Positions 46,801 through 55,846 of a stretch of DNA of 64,000 nt are shown here, in pieces. The stretch spans positions 1 through 64,000 of the forward strand of contig NZ_OCNE01000002.1 in the NCBI RefSeq assembly GCF_900230195.1, given 5' to 3'. Numbering within the stretch: position 1 is the stretch's first letter; each line of letters begins with the position of its first letter. The translations under genes were made by a program, and so were the position numbers. Source of the stretch: Streptomyces zhaozhouensis. Lineage in GTDB: Bacteria > Actinomycetota > Actinomycetes > Streptomycetales > Streptomycetaceae. A model generated the notes under the pieces. It was not told where the DNA came from. It searched no databases and saw nothing but the letters and a program-made list of their open reading frames with translations.

Positions 46801-49800
46801 TTCTCCGCGCGCGGTGTAGGCGTAGCGGGTGGCGTCGAACGCGGCGTCCAGGGCGCGCTCGTGGTGCTGGCGCAGCTCGGTGGTGCGTTCCCTGGCGTCG
46901 AAGAGCGTGGTGGTGGCCGTGTCGCCCTCGGGCGGGATGACGGTGGTGCGATCCCCGAAGTAGTGGGTCTCGGTGACCCCGAGTACCTCACCACCGTCTC
47001 CGCTGCCGGCCATGAGTCGTCGTTCGGTCTCCCGGCCCAACCCGTCGTGGAGGTGGCGGGTCTGGGTCTCCACGCCCACGGCGTCGTCGGGCTGGAATAT
47101 CTGGTGGTGGGGAGCGCCGAGGGTGTAGTAGGAGGCGAACGTCTGGCGGACCAGACCGCGTTCGTCGTAGAAGGTGTCCGTGAGCAGCCGCCCGTCCTCG
47201 GGGCCCGGGTTCTGGGTCTGGCGCTCGCGAAGGAAGCCGTCGTACAGGACGTAGGAGGAGTCCTGTCCGCCGTCCACGCCGATGGTGCGGGTACGCACCG
47301 CGACCGGGGAGCCGTCCGCGAAGCGGTAGTCGAACTGAAGGGACGGTGTGTCCTCCGGGTCGCGGTCGGGCAGCCAGACATGGCTGGAACGGCCCAACGC
47401 GTCGTGCGCGAGGACGGTCTCCCGGTCGTTGGTGTCGGTGGTCCGCACCGGCAGGCCGCGGAGCGGGTCGACTCGGGTGACGCTGGTCTGTGCGGTGTCG
47501 GGGTCGTCCGGGTCGGCCGGAGGTGAGGTCTCGGTGAGAGTGGCGGGGATGCCCGTGGACGGCTCGTAGGCGGTGGTGACCGTGCGGCCGTCGTCCCGCG
47601 CCGTGCGGGTGAGGGTGGAGCCGGTGGCGGTGACGTCGGCGGCCAGGTCGGTAACGGTCAGCGGCCGGCCGTAGGAGTCGAAGGTGGCTCCGCTTTCGCG
47701 GTAGGTGGCCGTGGTGCCGTCGTGCCCCGTGAGTTCCGCCCGGGCGGTGGCGTCGCCGACGGTGGGAGCCTGGCCGTAGTCGAGGCCGTCGTAGGCGCGT
47801 CGGTCGTCGGAGATCACCTGGGTCGCGCGGTCGGGGGTCGCGGAGCAGCCGACGGCGACGGTCTCCACACGACTGGGCAGGGTCAGCAGATCGCCCGGCG
47901 GGAACTCGACGCGGGTGCAGCGGTCGTCCGCGTCGTCCGCGAGATCACCGTGGTCGTGAGTCCGGGTGAGACGCCCCGCCACGGTGTCGTAGGTGTGGTC
48001 ACGCCGGCTGGTGCGCCACTCCTCTCCCGCGCCCTGGTCGAGCGAGACGAACGTCGTCTCGCGAGCGATACCGGTGTGATGGGCGGTCAGATCGCCCCAC
48101 GCGTGGCTCTCGCTGGCGGTCTCGTGGTGCCAGGGGCGGGAGACGGTCTTGGCCAGCACCTTCCCGTCCGGCCCGTCGAAGTCCACGGTGCGGTAGAGGA
48201 AGCCGGCCGCCGACTCGTGGTCGGTGATCGGGTCGCCCTCCCCCGCCTCCAGTTCGACGGAGACCGTGCGGGTGCCGCCGGAGGGAGCGGCGCGGTCGCC
48301 GTGCATCCCGCGCAGGAAGTAGGAGTCGGATTGGCTGGACTTCTCGGTCTGGCCGCCCGTCTGGACGCGGACGTGCCCGTAGCCGCGCCACTGGGACCAG
48401 GTCTTCTCGTCGTCCGGAACGAGGCCGTCATCGTTGTAGTGCCAGGCCGCGCCGCCCCGGTAGTCGTAGGTGGTGACCTGGTCGGGTGCGCCACCCGTGC
48501 GGTCGGTGAGTGTCACGTCGGTGGTGACGTATTTGTGGAACCACTCCAGGTCCGGGTCCTGGTCGGGCCCGTTGCCGAGGTACTGGGGGAAGCAGCGGGT
48601 GGTGTTGGTGTGCGGGGTGGGGAGCGCGTCCGTTTCGCAGACCGGGTCGGAGTATCCGACGTCGATCTGGCCGCCGGCCTCGTCGGCGATCGAGGAGAGC
48701 CGCCCCTTGACGAACGGGGCGCGGCCGTCGCCCGTTTCGTCCAGCCGGTTGACCAGCTGGGTGTAGCCGAAGGTCACCGGCGGCAGCGACACGGGCTCGG
48801 CGGCGGTGTGACCCGTGCGTTGCACGCTGGCCAGCAGCAACTGGTAGTCGACGTCCGCCGTTCCCCAACGGTGGGTCAACTCCCAGGAGTCCACGGACCT
48901 CCACGCGCCGCCGGTGTGGATCTCGGTGGTGACCCGGGCGAGCCGCTTGGTGGTCCAGAAGGTGGGGGACAGCCGGCCGGCGTCGCAGTCCTCGGCGGTG
49001 TCGCAGTTCAGGTCCCAGGGGGTGTCGTACCAGTACTGCGGATTGGCGTCGATGTCCGAGCAGTCGGCGCCGCCGCCGGGCAGGCAGCGCTCCTCGTTGG
49101 TGAACCTGACCCGGCCCATCGGCTGGCCGGCGTAGAGGTCGTCGCCGTCGTGGCCGTACTCGATGCGGTCGAGCACACCACCGCGGGTGTAGCGGGTGTT
49201 GTTGGTCTCGTCGAGGAACCGGCCGTAGGAGTTCTCCTCCTCGTCGTAGAAGTAGGCCATGGCGTTGCCACGCGCGTCGACGACGTAGTCGAGGTTCCAA
49301 CGCCACGCCTGCTGGCACCAGGCGTCCTCGGTCGCCGACTGGTAGCAGGGGTCACCGGCATCGTCGCCGTAGACGGGAACGGTCCAGGTGGAGTCGGTGG
49401 TCGCGTCGCCGCTGCTCCAGCCGGGCAGCCGGTGGTAGCCGAAGTAGTACTCGGTCCCCTCCGGGTCGGTGACCCGCCAGTGCTCGTCGTCGCGGGCTCC
49501 GTTGCCACGGCTGGTGCCGGTCAGCCGCTCGACGACGGTGCCGTCGTCCTGCGGCAGCCGCCAGGTGTCGGTGCCGTCGGGGACCAGTTCACTGGCACCG
49601 CCGCCCAGTGAGAGGACCGCGTTGTCGTAGTCCCAGCACAGGTCGCCGACCTCGAACCCGTCCTCGTTCTCCACGCCCTCCTCTGCGCAGGGGATGTAGC
49701 GGCGCTCGATGAACCCGGCCCCGAAGTCGAAGCCGTCGCCCGCCCAGGAGCCCTGGTTGTTGGTGCCGCCGGTGCGACCGTCGACGGCCACCGCCGCGTA

Positions 49801-50706
49801 GTCGAGGGACAGCTCGGGCACCAGGCCGCCCGGTACGTCGGGGGCCGACAGCGGATACGACCAGGTGAAGTCACCCGTGTTGAGACCGACCTCCCAACTC
49901 GCCGACGGCGAAAGCGGGGACGCCGTGTGGTCGCCCTGCTCGCCCTCGTCCGCCGCCACCGCCGCGAGCACCAGGGGCTCCCCCGGCTCCGGGGCCATGT
50001 CGGGGGCGGTCAACGTCCGCTGTTCGGTGTCGTTGACCGAGCGGACCGGCTGCCGCTCCCGGCACTCCGCCTTCTCGGGCTCCTCCAGGGCACAGGCCGG
50101 GAGTCGGACGAACGTCAGCCGGGAGCCGTAGTTGCCGCCGTAGGCGTCGGCGAACGCGGCGTAGTCCAGCTCGACGCCGATCTGCCCGAGGGCTTCCGGT
50201 GCCAACGGGCTGGCCCCCCACTCGCCGCCGCTCTCGTCGGGAATCGTCACGCCGAGCAGGACGCCGTCGACGCCGGCCGCCTCGGCCGCGTCGTCGTCGA
50301 AGGTCTCGACCGTGGCGGTCGGCGCCGCCCGCCCAGCTTCCCGGGGCAGCGCGGCCACCGTAGGCGCCGTCAGCCGCACCGCCGACTCCTCGACGGGCAG
50401 GGAGAACGCCTCCCCCGATCCGCCGGGCAGTGGCACCTCGACCACGGAGGGCTCCGGCCGGTCCGCCGACGGGTCGGGCGGCGGCGGTATCTCGTGATTC
50501 TCCGGCCTCGGCAGGACGGACAGGCCGTCGGTCCCCGGCACCGCCTCCTCCGCGTCCGGGACCGGGGGCGCACCGCCGGTCTGGGCGGCCGCGGTCGGCA
50601 TGGCCGCGGCCTGGAGCAGCGACGCCACCATCAGCAGCGCCAGCGACAGCGACACCTGCCGAGACGGGGAGCCGCTGCCACGCCGCGACCTCGCAAAGCC
50701 CTTCAC
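43894..50706 (-). CDS. Secreted Rhs-repeat polymorphic toxin with HINT domain
   Basis: A 2270-residue protein. The GTG at 50706 has GAGGAGA 8 nt upstream and opens a signal peptide (KGFARSRRG, then a VSLSLALLMVASLLQAAAM core, then PTAAAQ). A Pro/Glu-rich linker and a SpvB/TcdB-like N-terminal beta-propeller region precede many YD/Rhs repeats (YDADGSRL, YDQAGNVLS). The core ends at LGAREYDPATGRFISLDP. A pretoxin HINT domain (CNSFVAGTHVLMADGT through TPVLVHNS, about 2015-2155) leads to a 115-residue C-terminal toxin (DWQHILDRHRPGG, EWDFGDTIGRAG, VVTAFPF), possibly a BECR-fold RNase. Secretion is probably Sec-dependent. Immunity-like genes follow directly. Confidence 0.93.
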   Translation of the reverse strand: MKGFARSRRGSGSPSRQVSLSLALLMVASLLQAAAMPTAAAQTGGAPPVPDAEEAVPGTDGLSVLPRPENHEIPPPPDPSADRPEPSVVEVPLPGGSGEAFSLPVEESAVRLTAPTVAALPREAGRAAPTATVETFDDDAAEAAGVDGVLLGVTIPDESGGEWGASPLAPEALGQIGVELDYAAFADAYGGNYGSRLTFVRLPACALEEPEKAECRERQPVRSVNDTEQRTLTAPDMAPEPGEPLVLAAVAADEGEQGDHTASPLSPSASWEVGLNTGDFTWSYPLSAPDVPGGLVPELSLDYAAVAVDGRTGGTNNQGSWAGDGFDFGAGFIERRYIPCAEEGVENEDGFEVGDLCWDYDNAVLSLGGGASELVPDGTDTWRLPQDDGTVVERLTGTSRGNGARDDEHWRVTDPEGTEYYFGYHRLPGWSSGDATTDSTWTVPVYGDDAGDPCYQSATEDAWCQQAWRWNLDYVVDARGNAMAYFYDEEENSYGRFLDETNNTRYTRGGVLDRIEYGHDGDDLYAGQPMGRVRFTNEERCLPGGGADCSDIDANPQYWYDTPWDLNCDTAEDCDAGRLSPTFWTTKRLARVTTEIHTGGAWRSVDSWELTHRWGTADVDYQLLLASVQRTGHTAAEPVSLPPVTFGYTQLVNRLDETGDGRAPFVKGRLSSIADEAGGQIDVGYSDPVCETDALPTPHTNTTRCFPQYLGNGPDQDPDLEWFHKYVTTDVTLTDRTGGAPDQVTTYDYRGGAAWHYNDDGLVPDDEKTWSQWRGYGHVRVQTGGQTEKSSQSDSYFLRGMHGDRAAPSGGTRTVSVELEAGEGDPITDHESAAGFLYRTVDFDGPDGKVLAKTVSRPWHHETASESHAWGDLTAHHTGIARETTFVSLDQGAGEEWRTSRRDHTYDTVAGRLTRTHDHGDLADDADDRCTRVEFPPGDLLTLPSRVETVAVGCSATPDRATQVISDDRRAYDGLDYGQAPTVGDATARAELTGHDGTTATYRESGATFDSYGRPLTVTDLAADVTATGSTLTRTARDDGRTVTTAYEPSTGIPATLTETSPPADPDDPDTAQTSVTRVDPLRGLPVRTTDTNDRETVLAHDALGRSSHVWLPDRDPEDTPSLQFDYRFADGSPVAVRTRTIGVDGGQDSSYVLYDGFLRERQTQNPGPEDGRLLTDTFYDERGLVRQTFASYYTLGAPHHQIFQPDDAVGVETQTRHLHDGLGRETERRLMAGSGDGGEVLGVTETHYFGDRTTVIPPEGDTATTTLFDARERTTELRQHHERALDAAFDATRYAYTARGELARVTDPAGNEWSYDYDQLGRRTHTHDPDAGTTISTYDDRDQLTTRTDAREATLTYRYDGLGRRTALLDGQGEMLADWEYDTLPRAQGQLAAATRYHDGEAYTSRVLEYDALYRTLRSEMTIPDSEGALAGSYETATAYAASGLPESHSYPAAGGLGALTLEPRYEEGTRRQIGLDGSQGLSTQTTYSLTGKPLQFALKHHRAFDEAVWATNTYEWGTQRLKTARIDRFAMSGVDRFETYSYDQAGNVLSVNDTSRDGTDNQCFQYDHLRRLTEAWTQDTAECAGDPADATIAGTEPYHHSYTYDLAGNRLTETLHEQDTTRTYAYPEAGGPQPHTLTSVVDEAPGVRSLEEYGYDAAGNTVSRQVGGDTQELTWNDEGRLTEVTDADGARTEYVYDADGSRLIGRTPTETTLYLGHTEVVLPTGASAAQATRYVDAGGGHMVIFENNGDLSYTLADHHGTGQIAVDARSLAMEQRRTLPFGAIRGPTPNDWPGTRGFVGGTSDTSTGLTHLGAREYDPATGRFISLDPVMDLTDPQQIHGYTYANNNPLTYSDPTGLFFGDLVRGIKNAVHKVVKGARSSASRALWSPRSASNASYSSSSWHASHSGSATSGSFQQVSRSQLAALPINPLAPIVDPLLDAKENLVEMGQSAVELFLPDPGALLDDCQESLLTCAMGLVMEAPQGKGLKFVDRLLENASELGTTLRRNVGDACNSFVAGTHVLMADGTTRPIEDLRIGDMVLATDPETGETSPRTVTAEITSTGTKHLTALTLATENGPTTLTATDAHPFWNQTTRAWTDAAELTAGTQLTAPDGTTATVTTLTQHTRASTVHNLTVEGLHTYYVLAGQTPVLVHNSSGICGTAALENGDWQHILDRHRPGGALVDDEAGIFIGKEKKVRQRIADTINRGTPKPNTPDPATGAARPGQIYEWDFGDTIGRAGPANGGGSLTRIRVIVNDGRVVTAFPF

Positions 50707-50795
50707 CTGAGCATCTCCTCGACGACTCACAACACGGGATGAGGCAGTACGGAGGGCTGCCCGGCTCGCGCCGGGCAGCCTTCGGGGTGGTGCTG

Positions 50796-53700
50796 TCACT
50801 CCTCGGGAGCCGCGAGCGGCGGCACGACGCTCGGAGCGTCGCGTCGGCCCAGGCTCAACTCACGTATCTGCTCGGGCGCCAACGCACCCTGCACGGCCCA
50901 CACGTCATCGATCGCGCCGGGCCACGCCTCGCGCCACACCCCGCCGGAGAGGGACCGGCCGACGTGCAGAGTGCTGCCCGCCTCGAAGGGGAAGACGTTG
51001 GGTGCCCAGGACTCTCCGGGCACGCAACTCTCCGCCGCGTCGTCGGAGCAGGTCAGCTCCTCCAACTCCCCGTCCACGTACAGGCGCGCCTCGGCGGCGA
51101 ACCCGTCGTAGACCAGCGCCAGATGGCGCCAGTCGCGCACGTCGTACAGGCGCTGGTGGGACACCCTCGTCTGCACGGCGCCGGCCTGGTCCCGGTCGGC
51201 CAGGCTGACCTCCCAGCGCCCGAATCCCTCCTGTTCTCCATCGGGCACCCATCGCACGGCGAAGGCGCTCTCCCGCTGGCCGACGGCGCTGAGCACCGAG
51301 GCCGCGCCCCGCGGCGGCGACGCGGCGCGGGCGAAACCACTCACGGTGAAGCTCAGCGAGGTGTCGATCGGCACCTCCGGCACGTAGGCGTAACCGCCGC
51401 CGCCGTCCACATAGAGCGAGGCGTCGTCGACGAAACCGGGGCTCACCCCCGCGCCGCCCCACAGAAACAGGTCGTTTCCGAACGGCGTGGCGTCGGGCGA
51501 GGACACCGCGTCCCCCGCCTCCAACTGGTCCAGCTGCCAACGAGCACGGACGATCGGCGCCTGATGGTAGAGCTGCCACGCCTCGTACGCGGTCAGCACC
51601 CGGTCGAAGAGCCGCACGTCGTCGATCGCCCCCGGAAAGAACGAGCCCACGGTCCCGCCCTGCTGCCCCGCGCCGATCTGGACGCGCTGATTGGCGTGGA
51701 ACGGGGTCTCCCAGGGGACGCTGCCCGCCGGCTCGCCGTTGACGTAGAGCGTCAGCGTCCCCTCGTAGGAGTCGTGCACCCCCACCAGATGGACCCATTC
51801 CTCGGCCGTCGCCGACTCACCGTCCGGCTGGAGAACGGCGACCGGAGTCGCGTCGGCCGCGTTGTCGCTGTACTGGTTGAAGCCCCAACGCCCGTGCGCC
51901 CCCGAGTAGTACAGCTCGAAGCCGGGCTTCTCCGTGCCGGTCTGGGTGGCCACCACGGCGTCGCCGTCCGGCAGCCGGTCGAGCCGCGCCCAGGCGGATA
52001 CGGCGAAGTTGCGGCCGGTGTTGACCATCGCGGTGCCGGTGGCGCCGAAACCGCTGGTGCCGTCGAACCGCACCGCCTGGCCGTGCACACCCGGTACCCC
52101 GAACTCGACCCCGCCTCGCGTCGCGGCGCCCAGCACGTCGGAGCCCGCCGAAACCCGCCGCTCACCGGCGGCCTCGTCCAGCGCGAGCAGCGCCACAGCC
52201 GGGCGACCGCTGGTGTGGAGGCGCTCCTTGTTGAAGAGCCGGGCCACGTGCGAGGTGGGGGACGCCATGTAGAGGTCGAAGATCTGGACCTCGTCGATCG
52301 CGCCCGGGAACGGGGACCTGATCTGGTCGTCCGAGCGTCCCGCGCCGATCTGCACCGGGCCCCGGGCGTTCCACGCGGCGGAGTAGGCCGTGGCGCCGGC
52401 CAACTCGCCGTTCACGAACAGCCGCAGTTGTCCGCCCCCGGGGTCGTAGGAGCCGACCAGGTGAGTCCACTCGCCGGCCACCACCTCCACGTCCGCGGCC
52501 AGCACCCGGGCGGTGCGGTTGTCGTCCGGAGCGTCGGCCCGGTACTGGTTGAACGCCCAACTGTCCTGCGCCGCCGAGTAGTACAGCTCGAATCCCGGTC
52601 GGTGCGTGCCGGCCTGGGTCGCGATCACCGCCGCACTCGTAGGCTTCCGATCGAGCTTCACCCAGGCGGAGACGGAGAAGGCGCGGTTGGTGTCGAGGAT
52701 CGGCCCGTCCGTCGACAGATAGCCGGTGTCGCCGTCCAGCTCCAACGCCGTCCCGACGGCCCCCTCACCTCCCAGCGTCGCCCCGCCGTGAACCGTCGCC
52801 CACCGGTCGGGCACCGCACCGGCTGCCTCCTCCGCGCCGGTGGCGTCGTCGAGCGGCCAACTCGCTCTCGGTGGACCGCCGGCCTGGACCCGGAACTGGT
52901 AGGAGGTGATCTCCGAGATGTTCCCCGCCCGGTCGACCGCCTGTGCGGTGACGAAGTGCAGCCCGGGGCGCTCGGGGACCAGGTCCACGATCCGAGGGCC
53001 GCCGTCGGTCGTCGCCACCTCGTTCTGGGGCAGCGGGTCGCCGTTCAGTCCGTACCAGTAGCGGTCCACGTCGTCATCGACGGCGTCGAGGGTGAACTCG
53101 CCGTAGTGGCCCGTGCCCCGGTGCCAGGGGTCCGAGGGGTCGGACGGGTCGGAGGCCGGATAGAACGGGGAGGAGACGGCGGGCCCCTGCGGCACCGACA
53201 CGTTGTGGACGAAGTGGCAGGCGTGCCCGCCGCCGCTGCTCGACCAGGGGCTGTAGGCGGAGCCGTCGTACGAACGCGCCAACCACTGGACGGGAACGTC
53301 CGAAGGGACGCTGCCGGGCAACCGCGCCGAGAAGGCGGAGCCCGAGCGTTTCGCCGTGCTCAACCCCGACTCCCAACGCACCGCGTTGCCCTGGCCGTCG
53401 CCGCTGTCCCATCGGGCGGCGAACTCCACCGCGACCTGGTCGCCGTCGGGGTCGGTCACGTTGTTGGCGTGTATCTGCCCCAGCGTGCGCACGTCGGCCG
53501 CGCGGTCCGCCGGCTTGCAAGCACCGCCGTACTCCATGACCAGCTGGGACGGCTTGATCCGGGGCGGGACGCGGTTGTAGAGCACCCGCAGGTGGGCCCG
53601 GTCGGAGAAGCGTTTCCAGGTGAGCCGCTCCGACTCGTTGGCGGCCCGCAGCCCGAAGGTCAGCGACGCGGTGCCGTTGTCCGCCGCGGACTGCACGGCA

Positions 53701-55052
53701 GACCGTACGTCGAACTCGGCGTCGGCCGCCGCGCACCCCTGATAGCCGTAGGAGAAGGATTCCGTACGCATGCGCTCCGCCCAGAAGGAGCTGTTGTTCT
53801 GGCTGTTCCAGGTGGTGTTGGCGCTGATGCCCCGGGTACGCCACAGCTCCACGTTCTGCGGGGTGCAGGACGCGGAGTGCACGTTGCGGACCACGAACTC
53901 GGCGGACGTGATGCGGGTACCGGCGAACTTCGAGGTGGGAAGGCGGTACATCAACCGCTTGACGTCCTGCGGCATACAGGTGGCCCAACCGCAGTACCCC
54001 ATCCCCGCGTTGGAGTCCCCGTTGAACTTCCACTGCGGCGAGCCGGCCCAGTACCGCGAGACCATCGTCCACGCCGAGGAACGGGGGCTGTGCCACTGCG
54101 GGTCGATGTAGACCGGGTAGACGGTCTCCTCTCCCCGCAGCACCTCCTCGTCGGGGGTCAACGTGAGCGTCTCCTCCACGTTGTCGACCTCGGCGCCCAC
54201 GTGGCCGAGGTTGCTGGACTCGCCCGCCCCCGGCGGGCCGACGGCCGCTGCCTCGTCCTCGTCCGCCTCGACGCGCCCCTCGGTGTCCCCGCCGCCGGAG
54301 CTGGAGTCCCACATCAGCGGTACGGGTGCCTCGAAGACGGGGGTGTCGGCGTTCGCGTCCAGCGCCTGGACTCCGCCCTCCTCCGTCACCTCGACTACCA
54401 CGTTCGTGGCGCGCAGCCTCAGCCGCAGCTCCTCCAACGCCGGATCGGCGGCCGCCTCGGCGGAGTTGACCACGATCAGCTGGCTGAACCCGTCGGCCTG
54501 GGCGGCCAGTCGAAGGTCCACGTCCGGCAGCACGTCGTGGTAGACCGCCGTGTCCCCCGACAGCTCGGGGGCCGGCAACTCTCCCGACCAGCTCAGCGCC
54601 AGCGCCCGTCCACCGCGTTCCAACTCGACCAGGGGACCGGCGCCGCCACCGGAGAACGTCAACTGCGCGGTGGCCGCCCGAGGACCGACGGAACCGTCGT
54701 CACGCAGCACCAACTCCGTGTCCACCGGCTGCCATTCACCAGCGACACGCGCCCACACCGGCCTCAGGTACTCCAGCGCCTCCAGGTCCCCCTCAGGCGT
54801 GGCGAACACCTCGCTGGTTTCGCCCCGCAGCGACTCCACCTCGACGCTCTCGCCAGACTCCCGGGCCTCGGCCAGTGCCAACGCCTCGGCGGACGCCTCC
54901 GGAACGGTCGGATCGGATTCCCCGGTCTCCGTAGCGGCCGGCTCGGCCGCCGCCTCCGTCGCGACCGCGAGCACCGTGGCCGGCAGCAGACCGGCCACCA
55001 TGACGCCGATGACGAGCTGAGCTACCCCGCCCCGTGTCACGCGTCGTGACAC
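50796..55052 (-). CDS. Large secreted LamG-domain protein, partner of the Rhs gene
   Basis: A 1418-residue protein. The GTG at 55052 with GGAGGGGG 9 nt upstream opens a signal peptide (RRVTRGG, LVIGVMVAGLLPATVLAVA). Residues 60-600 resemble the DNRLRE-type beta region found before Rhs proteins (VYIDPQWHS, NVELWRTRG). Three LamG/concanavalin-like repeats follow (GFELYYSAAQDSWAFNQY, GFELYYSGAHGRWGFNQY and a more divergent third). It lies 89 bp upstream of the rhs gene on the same strand, an arrangement often seen in Streptomyces. It probably binds surface glycans or helps display the Rhs toxin. Confidence 0.9.
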   Translation of the reverse strand: MSRRVTRGGVAQLVIGVMVAGLLPATVLAVATEAAAEPAATETGESDPTVPEASAEALALAEARESGESVEVESLRGETSEVFATPEGDLEALEYLRPVWARVAGEWQPVDTELVLRDDGSVGPRAATAQLTFSGGGAGPLVELERGGRALALSWSGELPAPELSGDTAVYHDVLPDVDLRLAAQADGFSQLIVVNSAEAAADPALEELRLRLRATNVVVEVTEEGGVQALDANADTPVFEAPVPLMWDSSSGGGDTEGRVEADEDEAAAVGPPGAGESSNLGHVGAEVDNVEETLTLTPDEEVLRGEETVYPVYIDPQWHSPRSSAWTMVSRYWAGSPQWKFNGDSNAGMGYCGWATCMPQDVKRLMYRLPTSKFAGTRITSAEFVVRNVHSASCTPQNVELWRTRGISANTTWNSQNNSSFWAERMRTESFSYGYQGCAAADAEFDVRSAVQSAADNGTASLTFGLRAANESERLTWKRFSDRAHLRVLYNRVPPRIKPSQLVMEYGGACKPADRAADVRTLGQIHANNVTDPDGDQVAVEFAARWDSGDGQGNAVRWESGLSTAKRSGSAFSARLPGSVPSDVPVQWLARSYDGSAYSPWSSSGGGHACHFVHNVSVPQGPAVSSPFYPASDPSDPSDPWHRGTGHYGEFTLDAVDDDVDRYWYGLNGDPLPQNEVATTDGGPRIVDLVPERPGLHFVTAQAVDRAGNISEITSYQFRVQAGGPPRASWPLDDATGAEEAAGAVPDRWATVHGGATLGGEGAVGTALELDGDTGYLSTDGPILDTNRAFSVSAWVKLDRKPTSAAVIATQAGTHRPGFELYYSAAQDSWAFNQYRADAPDDNRTARVLAADVEVVAGEWTHLVGSYDPGGGQLRLFVNGELAGATAYSAAWNARGPVQIGAGRSDDQIRSPFPGAIDEVQIFDLYMASPTSHVARLFNKERLHTSGRPAVALLALDEAAGERRVSAGSDVLGAATRGGVEFGVPGVHGQAVRFDGTSGFGATGTAMVNTGRNFAVSAWARLDRLPDGDAVVATQTGTEKPGFELYYSGAHGRWGFNQYSDNAADATPVAVLQPDGESATAEEWVHLVGVHDSYEGTLTLYVNGEPAGSVPWETPFHANQRVQIGAGQQGGTVGSFFPGAIDDVRLFDRVLTAYEAWQLYHQAPIVRARWQLDQLEAGDAVSSPDATPFGNDLFLWGGAGVSPGFVDDASLYVDGGGGYAYVPEVPIDTSLSFTVSGFARAASPPRGAASVLSAVGQRESAFAVRWVPDGEQEGFGRWEVSLADRDQAGAVQTRVSHQRLYDVRDWRHLALVYDGFAAEARLYVDGELEELTCSDDAAESCVPGESWAPNVFPFEAGSTLHVGRSLSGGVWREAWPGAIDDVWAVQGALAPEQIRELSLGRRDAPSVVPPLAAPEE
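55034..55052 (-). promoter_or_regulatory. Palindrome on the LamG-gene start codon
   Basis: A perfect 8-bp inverted repeat with a 3-nt spacer (GTGTCACG-N3-CGTGACAC) covers the first codons. As RNA it could fold over the start; as DNA it could be an operator half of the same GTGAC type as at 55110-55124. Confidence 0.3.
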
Positions 55053-55109
55053 ACACGGGTTCCCCCTCCTGCGCAACTTTCGAACCCCCTCCACAAGTCA
55101 CACACACGC

Positions 55110-55124
55110 GTGACCAGCGGTCAC
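55110..55124 (-). promoter_or_regulatory. Candidate operator (GTGACC-N3-GGTCAC)
   Basis: A perfect 6-bp inverted repeat with 3-nt spacer, positioned just downstream of a TAGGGT -10 box, where a repressor would block initiation of the LamG-rhs operon. Confidence 0.35.
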
Positions 55125-55150
55125 CCTAAGGCGACGCAGCGCGATCCGAA
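55123..55150 (-). promoter_or_regulatory. Candidate promoter of the LamG-rhs operon
   Basis: On the minus strand, TTCGGA and TAGGGT are separated by 16 nt, giving a leader of about 65 nt to the GTG at 55052. The -10 is a good HrdB match; the -35 is weak. Confidence 0.35.
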
Positions 55151-55367
55151 CAGGGTGAGACGAACGGGCATTCGAGACAAAGGGCGAACACGGGAAGTAT
55201 CCACTGAGTGATCTATGTCATGTTTGCGCGGCTCTCTGACTGCGCGTCAGCTGCCGCGCGAATCCGCTCGCGTACCCGCCGCGGGCGGACCACATGGCGA
55301 TGCGCCGGGTGGAGCCGCGCTACGCCGCAGGCGCGCCGCGTCCCACCTGGGGGAAGAGGGAGGCGGC

Positions 55368-55786
55368 GGACGAGTCGGCCTGTACGCCGGGTCCTGTTCC
55401 CGGTGCGTGCCCGTGGGTGCGCGCCGGGTGGCGGTCATCCATCTAGGGGTGATGTCGCCATCACCCTCAAGCGGTCTACCCGTGAACCTCGGGCGGGCAG
55501 CCCTCAGGCGTTCACGCGGGGCCGTCCGAGGACGGTCCCTTCTTGACCTTGCTCCGGGTGGGGTTTACCGAGCCGCCCAGGTCACCCTGGGCGCTGGTGG
55601 TCTCTTACACCACCGTTTCACCCTTACCGGGTCCCGCTCGCGCGGTCCCGGCGGTCTGCTTTCTGTGGCACTGTCCCGTGGGTCACCCCAGGTAGGCGTT
55701 ACCTACCACCCTGCCCTGTGGAGCCCGGACGTTCCTCGGTGGGGCCCTGGTAGGGGCACCAACGCGACCGCCCGGCCGGCTCGTCC
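55368..55786 (-). ncRNA. rnpB: RNase P RNA, bacterial type A
   Basis: On the minus strand the transcript starts with GGACGAGCCGGCC and ends with GGCCGACTCGTCC, which pair as helix P1. The conserved core GAGGAACGTCCGGGCTCC lies about 45 nt in, and CACAGAAA follows in the expected place. The total of about 419 nt fits actinobacterial type A RNAs. It matures the 5' ends of tRNAs. A TAGGGT-like box lies just upstream on the minus strand (about 55799-55805). No protein-coding call is justified here. Confidence 0.92.
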
Positions 55787-55846
55787 GCCGTGTGGACAAC
55801 CCTACCTCGGCCGGCCTCCGTCCCCCGACCGCGTACGCTGCGGGGC

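Noticed and set aside
50430..55049. 1539-residue plus-strand frame
   Set aside because: Antisense of the LamG protein and the start of the Rhs gene, both of which have signal peptides and recognisable domains.
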